Source: Ekhidna sp051379705 (GTDB lineage: Bacteria > Bacteroidota > Bacteroidia > Cytophagales > Cyclobacteriaceae). Taken from it: a DNA stretch of 64,000 nucleotides. The stretch covers positions 2,294,001-2,358,000 of the forward strand of contig NZ_CP179868.1 in assembly GCF_051379705.1 (NCBI RefSeq). Direction: 5' to 3'. The notes under the pieces are model-generated. The model saw nothing but the letters and a program-made list of their open reading frames with translations, made no database searches and had not been told where the DNA came from. Positions 54,011-61,836 of this stretch are shown here, in pieces (position 1 is the stretch's first letter; the number at the start of each line of letters is the position of its first letter). A program made the translations under genes and the position numbers.

Positions 54011-54817
54011 ATGCTTAATACCATTAAAATTGTTTCCCTGATTTTCGTTGGGCTATACCTAGCATTGGGTTTAGTGATCTTCTTACTTCAGGAGCGCTTG
54101 ATATTTCTGCCCGAGGATTTACCAAACGACTACAACTATTCATTTGATGCAGAATTTGATGAGCACTTTATCACCATGGAGGACGGGGCTGTCATCAATG
54201 CGCTTCATTTTACTCAAGCCGAATCCAAGGGGCTTATTGTTTATTTCCATGGCAATGCCGGCAACCTGGCCCGCTGGGGAGAGGTCGTTTATCCTTTTGT
54301 GGAATTGGGATATGAGGTGTTTATCATAGACTATCGAGGATATGGCAAAAGCAGTGGAGAAAGAAACCAGCAGGTGATGTTATCGGATGCGGATGCGATC
54401 TATAAATATGCTTTTCAACTGGCATCAGAAGAGAATATCATATTATTTGGTAGGTCCCTTGGCTCAGCATTTGCAAGTTATCTGGCGGGCAAAAACCAAC
54501 CGAGCATGGTTATTTTAGAAACTCCATTTTACAGTCTGAAAGATGTGGCTAAGGACATCATTCCAATCTACCCGATTGATTTCCTATTGAGCTACAATTA
54601 CAAGAACTATGCAGCTTTGCAATCATGTATTGCGCCGATTTCCATTTTTCATGGCACCAGAGATGAAGTTGTAGATTATGCATCGGGGAAGAAACTCTAT
54701 GAAAGCCTTTCCGGAAAAGAGGCTCAGTTTTACACCATCGAAGGTGGTCATCACAATGATTTGTCAACCTTTCCATCCTACTGGGAATCGATGAAACAGG
54801 TGCTTGAAAATGAGTGA
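54011..54817 (+). CDS. Membrane-anchored alpha/beta hydrolase (paralogue 2)
   Basis: 268 residues from the ATG at 54011; an ATG at 53960 lies inside the previous gene and would add a basic, unrelated segment. One N-terminal membrane helix (IKIVSLIFVGLYLALGLVIFLL), then an intact hydrolase: oxyanion loop IVYFHGNAGNL, nucleophile GRSLGSA (S149), acid in IFHGTRDEVVDY and histidine in GGHHNDL. It is homologous to the preceding protein over the whole length, a tandem duplication with the second copy keeping all canonical residues. The substrate may be a lipid or ester at the envelope. The phosphoesterase gene overlaps its end by eight bases. Confidence 0.9.
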   Translation: MLNTIKIVSLIFVGLYLALGLVIFLLQERLIFLPEDLPNDYNYSFDAEFDEHFITMEDGAVINALHFTQAESKGLIVYFHGNAGNLARWGEVVYPFVELGYEVFIIDYRGYGKSSGERNQQVMLSDADAIYKYAFQLASEENIILFGRSLGSAFASYLAGKNQPSMVILETPFYSLKDVAKDIIPIYPIDFLLSYNYKNYAALQSCIAPISIFHGTRDEVVDYASGKKLYESLSGKEAQFYTIEGGHHNDLSTFPSYWESMKQVLENE

Positions 54818-55343
54818 GTCATTATACTTCATTGCTGTCCTTCCTCCTCCTTCAATTCAAGAAGAGATCACACAGCTCAAGTTGGAGGTTGCTGAAAAAT
54901 ATGGAAGCAAGCACGCCTTGAAATCACCTCCGCATATCACACTTCACATGCCATTCAAGTGGAAAGACAAACGCATAACAGAATTGGTGCAGGTTATGGA
55001 AACGCTCAATAATCAGCATGATCCTCTCGAAATAGAGCTAAGGAATTTTGATTTTTTCGAGCCTCGAGTGGTGTTTGTGGATGTAAAGGAAAATGAAAGG
55101 TTGGAGGCGCTTCAAAAAAAGGTGGTTGATACATGTAGAAAAATGCTGAAACTGGACAATGCCAACTATAAGAACCGGCCATTTCATTCACATGTGACCA
55201 TTGGTTTTCGAGACTTGAAAAAGCCGATGTTTTATGAAGCCAAGAAAGCGTTTGAGAATCGTAAGGTAAGTTTTGTGTTTGAAGCTGATGAAATAACACT
55301 ATTGAAGCACGATGGCAAGAAATGGAATGTGTTCATTTTTTGA
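54810..55343 (+). CDS. 2H phosphoesterase / 2'-5' RNA ligase family protein
   Basis: 177 residues from the ATG at 54810 (the TTG at 54804 is less likely). The two catalytic H-x-T-x motifs are H42-I-T-L and H128-V-T-I, the mark of the 2H phosphoesterase superfamily (LigT, ThpR, cyclic nucleotide phosphodiesterases). The reaction is likely hydrolysis or ligation of 2',3'-cyclic or 2'-5' phosphodiester bonds in RNA; the exact substrate is uncertain. It overlaps the second hydrolase gene by eight bases, so translation is coupled, though a functional link is not evident. Confidence 0.9.
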   Translation: MSESLYFIAVLPPPSIQEEITQLKLEVAEKYGSKHALKSPPHITLHMPFKWKDKRITELVQVMETLNNQHDPLEIELRNFDFFEPRVVFVDVKENERLEALQKKVVDTCRKMLKLDNANYKNRPFHSHVTIGFRDLKKPMFYEAKKAFENRKVSFVFEADEITLLKHDGKKWNVFIF

Positions 55344-55355
55344 TATGATTGTAGT

Positions 55356-55775
55356 ATGAAAGCTTTAATTGCCCTCTGTTTTGTTCTAACAATCACTTGT
55401 TCTTCTGCGCAAGAACTAGACTCTATTAGTAGTAAATATACAGGTGTATACACTTTAGTAGATCAGCCTGCAATTTTCCCCGGGGGGCACAAAGCATTTT
55501 TTAAATTTTTGCGTTCAGAAATGAAATATCCGGAATCTGCGTTAGAAGATGAAGTTGAAGGTAGAGTCTTTGTCCAATTTATTGTGGAAGAAAACGGAGA
55601 ATTAACCAACCTGCAAGTAGTAAAAGGAATTGGTGCTGGCTGTGATGAAGAAGCCATGCGGGCTCTTGCCAAATCTTCCCCCTGGAACGCGGGACAAATT
55701 GATGGAAAGCCTGTTCGTCAAATCATGATTCAGAACATCCTTTTCGGGTTAGATAATGCCAAAAAAGACAACTAG
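55356..55775 (+). CDS. Secreted TonB C-terminal domain protein
   Basis: 139 residues. Signal peptide MKALIALCFVLTITCSSAQ, then a TonB C-terminal domain (about 45-130): FLRSEMKYPESALEDEVEGRVFVQFIVEENGELTN (in pieces: MKYPESALEDEVEGRV, FVQFIVEENGEL), VKGIGAGCDEEAMRALAKSS, and the final W-containing strand. TonB proteins normally have a membrane anchor and a long proline-rich spacer; here the domain stands alone after a cleavable signal. It may be a free periplasmic domain or a competitor of TonB. It overlaps the convergent DUF6702 gene by four bases. Confidence 0.85.
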   Translation: MKALIALCFVLTITCSSAQELDSISSKYTGVYTLVDQPAIFPGGHKAFFKFLRSEMKYPESALEDEVEGRVFVQFIVEENGELTNLQVVKGIGAGCDEEAMRALAKSSPWNAGQIDGKPVRQIMIQNILFGLDNAKKDN

Positions 55776-56260
55776 TTATCCCACTCAAATACTTCCGAGT
55801 CTTCTCCTTTATACAACCTCGCACTCTGCACATCATCAAAGGCTCTGAAATGAACCAGGTTTTCTTGGTCGCCCCATACTTCGTGTAAGACACTGTTCCA
55901 AACCTTTACACGATCAAGTTTCTTCACTTTATCTATTTCGATGTAGCACCACATTACATCCTCTTCCTTCTCAGCACCTACCCAATTGAGCTCATATTCC
56001 CGGTCCCTAGCGTCCCAGAGTTTCAACCGTCCCAGCACATAAGGTTTCAAACTTTTTTTGACAAAATCCCAATCCTCTTCCTTGGTGATGTCCAGTTTTT
56101 CATTTCCTGTATAGGCCTGCAGCGCCATCTCCAAATCATCAAGAAAAATACGCATGCTAATCTGGATAGCTTTCTTGTCTTCCTTGTATTTGATATCCGA
56201 TACACTTACGTGAAATGGATGTATCAATGACTGGAAAATGATAAGTGCTGTTGTAATCAT
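55772..56260 (-). CDS. DUF6702 family protein
   Basis: 162 residues with a short hydrophobic N-terminus (MITTALIIFQSLIHPFHVS) and an HPFHVSVSDIKY segment followed by AIQISMRIFLDDLEMAL, the DUF6702 pattern. The rest is beta-rich. The function is unknown, and a predicted periplasmic location follows from the signal-like start. It is divergent from a HupE/UreJ-like membrane protein, with 104 bases between the start codons. DUF6702 genes are frequently found beside HupE/UreJ-like and peptidase M1 genes in Bacteroidota, as here. Confidence 0.82.
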   Translation of the reverse strand: MITTALIIFQSLIHPFHVSVSDIKYKEDKKAIQISMRIFLDDLEMALQAYTGNEKLDITKEEDWDFVKKSLKPYVLGRLKLWDARDREYELNWVGAEKEEDVMWCYIEIDKVKKLDRVKVWNSVLHEVWGDQENLVHFRAFDDVQSARLYKGEDSEVFEWDN

Positions 56261-56364
56261 GTTTCAAATCTAGGCAAAAGGCGTGCCTCAGGTCAATACC
56301 GTTCATCAAATCGTTGCACATCGAAAATCAGCGGATCAATTCGTTGCCTTATATTCGCTACCCC

Positions 56365-56952
56365 ATGAGTGAATTTAGATTGTATTACGGTCTTGGATTT
56401 GATCACATTTTAGATGTTAATGGCTATGATCACATACTTTTTGTGATTGTGCTTTGTGCCCTTTATCAGTCCACTGATTGGAAAAAAGTACTGATCCTGA
56501 TCACAGCCTTTACCATCGGTCATTCCATCACGCTGGCTATGGCCACCATGAGGATTATCAAGATAAACGCGGATCTGATTGAGTTTCTGATTCCGGTCAC
56601 AATCCTCATAACAGCTATTTCAAATCTCTTTACCAAAGAAGATCGCATCGCAGAAGGCAAGATTTGGAGAAATTACGGCTATGCAGGCTTTTTCGGTTTG
56701 ATTCATGGACTGGGGTTTTCAAACTACCTCCGAGCTTTATTAGGCAACGATGAGACAATCATCTTACAGCTTTTTGCCTTTAATGTAGGATTAGAGGTCG
56801 GTCAAATAATAATCGTTGGATTATTTATGGTGATTAGCTTCATTTTCGTCGGATTAGGAGGTGTCAGCAGGAAGGATTGGAAGATGATTGTCTCCTCGGC
56901 AGTTGGCGGAATCGCACTCATGCTTATGCTAGATACAAATTACTTGAACTAA
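56365..56952 (+). CDS. HupE/UreJ-like membrane protein
   Basis: 195 residues from the ATG at 56365; the earlier TTG at 56314 adds an implausible leader. The first conserved region is FDHILDVNGYDHILFVIVL, with the histidine pair and aspartates typical of the HupE/UreJ family, then TIGHSITLAMA and FFGLIHGLGFSNYL. Six or so membrane helices. HupE and UreJ members are nickel or cobalt permeases or accessory proteins in hydrogenase and urease clusters, but no hydrogenase or urease gene is here. The metal-transport role is therefore uncertain. An M1 peptidase gene follows after 23 bases. Confidence 0.85.
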   Translation: MSEFRLYYGLGFDHILDVNGYDHILFVIVLCALYQSTDWKKVLILITAFTIGHSITLAMATMRIIKINADLIEFLIPVTILITAISNLFTKEDRIAEGKIWRNYGYAGFFGLIHGLGFSNYLRALLGNDETIILQLFAFNVGLEVGQIIIVGLFMVISFIFVGLGGVSRKDWKMIVSSAVGGIALMLMLDTNYLN

Positions 56953-56975
56953 AATATTATTAACTAAACGTAACT

Positions 56976-59222
56976 ATGAAGAATAGCTTTCTATTAATCG
57001 TGGCGTTTTTGGTCGGAACAGTAGCCTTGGCTCAGGATCAAAAACAAAAAGATACGGAATGGGAACAGAAGTTTGAGCAGCTGGGAACGATGCTGCCAAC
57101 TCCAAATGTGTATCGCACAGCATCCGGTGCACCGGGTCATCAATATTGGCAGCAAAAAGCCGATTACAAAATGAAAATTGTGTTGGACGACAACAACCAG
57201 ACAATTACTGGTAGCGAGTCTATCACTTATCACAATAACTCTCCGGATGATCTTGAATACCTATGGGTACAGCTGGATCAAAACATGCGAGCACGAGATT
57301 CTGACTCTCCTCTCATCGGAAGAAATAGTATGAGAGATACGTTGAGTGCATTTGCTGTTTTCAGGCTAACAGGAGACAATGACTATGACGGTGGCTTCAA
57401 GATCAAGTCAGTTAAGAGTGGAGGAAAAGACATGACCTACATCATCAACAAAACCATGATGAGGATTGACCTTGAGAAACCATTGAAATCTGGCGACAAT
57501 ATGTCATTCAGCATCGACTGGATGTACAACATCAATAACCGGATGACGGATGGCGGACGATCAGGACTCGAGTACTTTGAAGAAGAAGACAACTACCTGT
57601 ATACCATCGCGCAGTTTTTCCCAAGAATGGCGGTATACATAGACAATGAAGGATGGCAGAATAAGCAGTTCTTAGGTCGAGGTGAGTTTGCGCTTACCTT
57701 CGGTGATTATGAAGTAGACTTAACCGTTCCTTCAGATTTCGTGGTAGGAGCAACCGGTATGCTTCAGAACCCAGGCGAGGTGCTGACCGCAGAGCAGATG
57801 GAACGTTTTGAGCAAGCCAAAAAGAGCTATGAAAAGCCGGTAATCATCGTTACCGAGAAAGAAGCCAAGAAAAACGAAAAGACAAAAGCCAAAGACACCA
57901 AAACCTGGAAGTTTAAAGCTGAAAACGTAAGAGACTATGGTTTCTGCGCCTCCAGAAAATTCATCTGGGATGCGATGGCCGTAAAGCTTAGCGATGGAAA
58001 CGAACCATTGGCAATGTCTTACTATCCAAAGGAGGGCAATCCACTTTGGGAAGAATTCTCAACACTTGCCGTGAAGCAAACGCTTGAGACGTATTCTAAA
58101 TTCACCATTGAATACACCTATCCGGTAGCTATTTCAGTTCATACTGCTTCCATAGGTATGGAGTATCCGATGATTTGCTTCAACTATGGCAGACCAAATG
58201 AAGACGGCTCATATTCTGACCGACTGAAGCACGGAATGATCTCTGTAATCATCCATGAAGTCGGGCACAACTTCTTCCCAATGATCATCAACTCGGATGA
58301 ACGTCAGTGGACATGGATGGATGAAGGGTTGAACACATTCGTTCAGTATCTGACAGAGCAAGAGTTTGACGATAACTACCTAGACTATGAATACCCATCC
58401 AGAAGAGGACCGGCGGATAAAATTATTCCTTACATGAGTGGGGAAAGAGGTCTGGTAAGACCAATCATGACAAATTCTGAGCAAATCAGACAGTTTGGAA
58501 GCAATGCATACGCTAAGCCTGCAACTGCTTTGAATTTGCTAAGAACTACGGTAATGGGTCCTGAGCTTTTTGATAAAGCATTCAAGACTTATGCTGAAAG
58601 ATGGGCATTCAAACACCCAACACCTGCTGACTTGTTCCGCACCATGGAGGATGCATCAGCAGTTGATCTGGATTGGTTCTGGAGAGGCTGGTTCTATGGC
58701 ACAGACTATGTAGACGTATCGCTGGATAATGTGCGATGGTTCCAGATGCAATCAGAAGAAAATGGCCTTGAAACACGAAATATCAAAGGCGCAGGACAAG
58801 GTATAGATGGAAACAATGATGGTAATAAAGACTTTGGCAGTGATCCGCAACCATTCGTATTCCAGGAGTGGACGGGCGGTTCAGGGGAATATCGCCAGTC
58901 CATGGATCAGGACAAAATCAAGCAGTCTGCTGAAGGAAAGAACTTCTATGAACTTACCTTAAAGAACAAAGGTGGACTGGTTACACCGATTTTGATTCAG
59001 TGGACGTATGTTGACGGATCAGTCGAACTGCAAAAAATTCCTGCAGAAATCTGGAAGATTAATGAAAAAGAAGTGACAAAAGTTTTCATGAAGGACAAAC
59101 AAGTTGCTAAAATTGTGATCGATCCGGATCAAATGACTGCTGACGCTTACACGGACAACAATGTGTTCCCAAGAACAGAAGAAGGTGACCGTTTTGAGCA
59201 GTTTAAAGAAGGAAAAGACTAA
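56976..59222 (+). CDS. M1-family zinc metallopeptidase
   Basis: 748 residues with signal peptide MKNSFLLIVAFLVGTVALAQ. Catalytic zinc site H427-E428-x2-H431 in VIIHEVGHNFFP and the third ligand E450, 19 residues later in WMDEGLNTFVQY, fit gluzincins of family M1. The GxMEN exopeptidase motif of classical aminopeptidases is altered: SIGMEYPMICF. The N-terminal beta-sandwich (about 60-290) is present. It is probably a periplasmic or secreted aminopeptidase, with N-terminal specificity possibly relaxed. A terminator follows, separating it from the lipoprotein gene. It may be co-transcribed with the HupE-like gene. Confidence 0.93.
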   Translation: MKNSFLLIVAFLVGTVALAQDQKQKDTEWEQKFEQLGTMLPTPNVYRTASGAPGHQYWQQKADYKMKIVLDDNNQTITGSESITYHNNSPDDLEYLWVQLDQNMRARDSDSPLIGRNSMRDTLSAFAVFRLTGDNDYDGGFKIKSVKSGGKDMTYIINKTMMRIDLEKPLKSGDNMSFSIDWMYNINNRMTDGGRSGLEYFEEEDNYLYTIAQFFPRMAVYIDNEGWQNKQFLGRGEFALTFGDYEVDLTVPSDFVVGATGMLQNPGEVLTAEQMERFEQAKKSYEKPVIIVTEKEAKKNEKTKAKDTKTWKFKAENVRDYGFCASRKFIWDAMAVKLSDGNEPLAMSYYPKEGNPLWEEFSTLAVKQTLETYSKFTIEYTYPVAISVHTASIGMEYPMICFNYGRPNEDGSYSDRLKHGMISVIIHEVGHNFFPMIINSDERQWTWMDEGLNTFVQYLTEQEFDDNYLDYEYPSRRGPADKIIPYMSGERGLVRPIMTNSEQIRQFGSNAYAKPATALNLLRTTVMGPELFDKAFKTYAERWAFKHPTPADLFRTMEDASAVDLDWFWRGWFYGTDYVDVSLDNVRWFQMQSEENGLETRNIKGAGQGIDGNNDGNKDFGSDPQPFVFQEWTGGSGEYRQSMDQDKIKQSAEGKNFYELTLKNKGGLVTPILIQWTYVDGSVELQKIPAEIWKINEKEVTKVFMKDKQVAKIVIDPDQMTADAYTDNNVFPRTEEGDRFEQFKEGKD

Positions 59223-59256
59223 CATGTCTAAAAAGAAACACAACCAACCTAAACTA

Positions 59257-59287
59257 AAGGGAGACCACTTATGGTCTCCTTTTTTTA
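59257..59287 (+). terminator. Terminator after the M1 peptidase gene
   Basis: Perfect stem GGAGACCA-CTTA-TGGTCTCC preceded by AAA and followed by seven or more T. It lies about 35 bases after the stop codon and 33 bases before the next start. Confidence 0.93.
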
Positions 59288-59319
59288 TTCCTATATTTAT
59301 TGTCATTAAAAATCCTACT

Positions 59320-60123
59320 ATGAAAAACCTAATAGGCGCAATAGCGCTACTAATGATACTATCCTCGTGCTCAACGGGATCACGCTCACCCGAAAGTGTT
59401 GATAGCACTGCAGTAGACGGAGGCGAGTATGTTGAATACAATAATCCACCAGCAGAAGGATTTAATCAGGAAGGCTCAGATCTGCTTGCAACCTTATTGG
59501 CGGATAAAGCCATGCTGGCCATGGGTGGACGCAAAGCCTGGGACAACACACGATACATCGGCTGGAATTTCTTCGGCAGAAGAAAACACATATGGGATAA
59601 GTCAACCGGCGATATTCGAATAGAGGTTCCGGAGAATGACCTCACCATTCTTATGAATATCAATTCAAGAGAAGGTAAGGTGATGAAAGGAGGAACAGTC
59701 ATGACTGATTCGCTTGATTATTACCTGGATCGAGGTTATGGAATGTGGGTCAATGATTCATACTGGCTGGTGATGCCATTTAAGCTAAAAGACTCTGGAG
59801 TGACTCTTAAGTACTTGCGGGAAGACACGACCATGACCGGAGAAAGTGCAGATGTTGTGAGCCTCGCCTTTGAAGATGTTGGGGTGACCCCACAAAATGT
59901 ATATGAAGTCTGGGTAGATACAGACTCAAAGCTAATTACCCAGTGGGCATATTATCCGGATTCTTCTGCTTTAGAGCCGCAATTTGTTACTCCATGGGCT
60001 GATTACAATAAGTATGGTGAAATCTGGCTTGCTGGCAATAGAGGTAAATATGAGATGTCAGATATCCAGGTGATGGAAATAGTGCCTGAAGGCACATTTA
60101 CCGATTTTCAGTTGACTCAATAG
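59320..60123 (+). CDS. Lipoprotein of unknown function (LolA-like fold possible)
   Basis: 267 residues from the ATG at 59320, after the terminator; the open frame extends upstream through the terminator but not as protein-coding sequence. Lipobox ILSSC (C17). The mature part has a half-barrel-like alternation of strands (YIGWNFFGRRKHIWD, GDIRIEVPENDLTILMN, YWLVMPFKLKDSG, EVWVDTDSKLITQWAYY) reminiscent of LolA/LolB or other lipoprotein-binding folds, but I do not recognise a named family. The histidine kinase gene begins three bases after its stop codon. A link with envelope sensing is conceivable. Confidence 0.8.
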   Translation: MKNLIGAIALLMILSSCSTGSRSPESVDSTAVDGGEYVEYNNPPAEGFNQEGSDLLATLLADKAMLAMGGRKAWDNTRYIGWNFFGRRKHIWDKSTGDIRIEVPENDLTILMNINSREGKVMKGGTVMTDSLDYYLDRGYGMWVNDSYWLVMPFKLKDSGVTLKYLREDTTMTGESADVVSLAFEDVGVTPQNVYEVWVDTDSKLITQWAYYPDSSALEPQFVTPWADYNKYGEIWLAGNRGKYEMSDIQVMEIVPEGTFTDFQLTQ

Positions 60124-60126
60124 AAG

Positions 60127-61512
60127 ATGCTTCCCGAGCCAGTCAAAGTTGTATTCGTACAGTACGCCATTCAAGGATTACTTGCTTTGGTGATAATGCT
60201 GATACTGCGGAAATTTTTTCGCCAGTATAGAAACAATTTCTTTGACTATTGGTCCTGGAGCTGGCTTGCATTGTTTGTAAATATGATCGGTTCATGTGTG
60301 GCTCTGGCCAATGCCTTTTTATTGCCACTGGATCACCCGGTCAGATTATTGGTTTCTTTTGTCACCGTTATTGCTAGTTTTCTTCAAATCTTATGGCTTT
60401 ATGCCGGCACAAGAGAGATTTCAAGAACCAAGAAAATCAATCGAAATCACTTGAGAATAATCACCATTCTGATTATTCCTATTTCCGTATTCCTTGTTGC
60501 GATGAATTTCGATGATCCTGTTGCCGGGGAATATCGCATATTCTACCGTGTAGGAATTCGATCGATGGTAGCTGGAGTTCTTTTTATTATTTGCTCTAAA
60601 ATGCTCTGGGCTATAGCCAAAACAGGAATTGGCATTCGATTTATTCTGCTCTCGTTCATTGCATATGGCTTACTTCAGTTAAACTATTTTTTTGTGGTGC
60701 TCTCACCCATTACACCCGTCAATTACTTTGGCGAAGTACCATACTATATGGGAGCCATTGATATATTCCTACAGGCTTTGATGGGCCTAGGGATGATCAT
60801 TAGTGTTTTAGAGATTGAGCAACACAACCTTAAAAAAGCCAATACGGAGTTGGACACCTTTCTATATCGTTCCTCACATGATTTACGATCACCACTGACT
60901 ACCATATCGGGCATTGTTTCAGCAATACGCGTGTCGGATGACGAAAAAAAAATCAACGAATTTCTAACAGCCATTGACGCTCGTGTACTTCAGGCGGACA
61001 ATGTTATCCGTGATATCATTACCCTTAGAAAGGGTCAAAAAGCCGATCTGGCAATCACAGAAATAGACCTGGAAAATGAAATAAAAGCAGAGTTTAGCAC
61101 GCTTATAGACCCCAATATCATTCAGCCAAAGCTCACTGTGGAGGTGAATGGGGAAAAGGTTTTGAACACAGATCAAGCAAGACTGCATACGGTGTTAACA
61201 AACATTCTTGGCAATGCCATTCGATATCATGACGGTAAGCCCAATGCGGAAATTATCGTAAAAATTAGCCAGGAAGAAAACGGACTGAACCTTCAAATCT
61301 CAGACAATGGCGCTGGAATTGATGAAAAACACCTGCCCAGAATTTTCGATATGTTTTACAGAGCGAATAAGTCTTCAAACGGAACCGGCCTTGGCCTTTA
61401 CCTGGTGAAAGATGCACTCGGACATATGGAAGGCACCATTGATGTATTCTCGCAAAAAGGTAAGGGGACGACATTCTATATCTATTTACCTGACCTCAAG
61501 CGAAACCAATAA
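60127..61512 (+). CDS. Seven-transmembrane sensor histidine kinase
   Basis: 461 residues. Seven membrane helices occupy about 8-220. A short linker leads to a HisKA dimer domain with the phosphorylated histidine H251 in YRSSHDLRSPLTTISG, then a complete HATPase domain: N box NILGNAIRYH, G1 DNGAGI, F box MFYRA and G2 GTGLGLYLVK. There is no obvious periplasmic sensing domain, so the membrane helices are probably the sensor. No response regulator gene is next to it, hence an orphan kinase. It starts three bases after the lipoprotein gene, and the two are probably one operon. Confidence 0.92.
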   Translation: MLPEPVKVVFVQYAIQGLLALVIMLILRKFFRQYRNNFFDYWSWSWLALFVNMIGSCVALANAFLLPLDHPVRLLVSFVTVIASFLQILWLYAGTREISRTKKINRNHLRIITILIIPISVFLVAMNFDDPVAGEYRIFYRVGIRSMVAGVLFIICSKMLWAIAKTGIGIRFILLSFIAYGLLQLNYFFVVLSPITPVNYFGEVPYYMGAIDIFLQALMGLGMIISVLEIEQHNLKKANTELDTFLYRSSHDLRSPLTTISGIVSAIRVSDDEKKINEFLTAIDARVLQADNVIRDIITLRKGQKADLAITEIDLENEIKAEFSTLIDPNIIQPKLTVEVNGEKVLNTDQARLHTVLTNILGNAIRYHDGKPNAEIIVKISQEENGLNLQISDNGAGIDEKHLPRIFDMFYRANKSSNGTGLGLYLVKDALGHMEGTIDVFSQKGKGTTFYIYLPDLKRNQ

Positions 61513-61526
61513 GGGCTTTAATACCT

Positions 61527-61543
61527 TTATTAGTATCTAATAA
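61527..61543. promoter_or_regulatory. Perfect 17-base palindrome upstream of the DUF427 gene
   Basis: TTATTAG-TAT-CTAATAA, with seven-base perfect arms, lies between the histidine kinase stop and the DUF427 start codon, nine bases before the ATG. It looks like an operator, or a site for a factor blocking ribosome binding. No regulator is identified. Confidence 0.45.
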
Positions 61544-61551
61544 ATAGAATT

Positions 61552-61833
61552 ATGAAAGCAATTTGGAACGGTGAAATAATCGCTGAGAGCGATGACACAG
61601 TAGTAGTAGAAGGGAATCACTATTTTCCTCCATCTTCTATCAAAAAGGATTACTTCAAAGAGACAGCTACTCAATCGGTGTGTCCCTGGAAGGGAACAGC
61701 TAGTTACTTTTCTGTTGAAGTTAATGGGGAAGAAAATAAAGATGCCGCCTGGTACTATCCAGAAACAAGCGAACTAGCCAAGAACATCAAGGGCTATGTA
61801 GCCTTTTGGAAAGGAGTGAAGGTAGAAAACTAA
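61552..61833 (+). CDS. DUF427 family protein
   Basis: 93 residues, a single compact beta-barrel-like domain with the DUF427 pattern: MKAIWNGEIIAESDDTVVVEGNHYFPPSSI, QSVCPWKGTASYFSVEV and DAAWYYPETSELAKNIKGYVAFWKG (core pieces CPWKGTASYF and AWYYPETSE). DUF427 proteins are widespread small cytosolic proteins of unknown function. The start ATG has a perfect palindrome close upstream, suggesting its own regulation. It is convergent with the next gene, with a three-base gap between the stop codons. Confidence 0.9.
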   Translation: MKAIWNGEIIAESDDTVVVEGNHYFPPSSIKKDYFKETATQSVCPWKGTASYFSVEVNGEENKDAAWYYPETSELAKNIKGYVAFWKGVKVEN

Positions 61834-61836
61834 GTT

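Noticed and set aside
59161..59319. Upstream extension of the lipoprotein frame through the M1 peptidase end
   Set aside because: It crosses a strong terminator and precedes a perfect lipoprotein signal starting at 59320.
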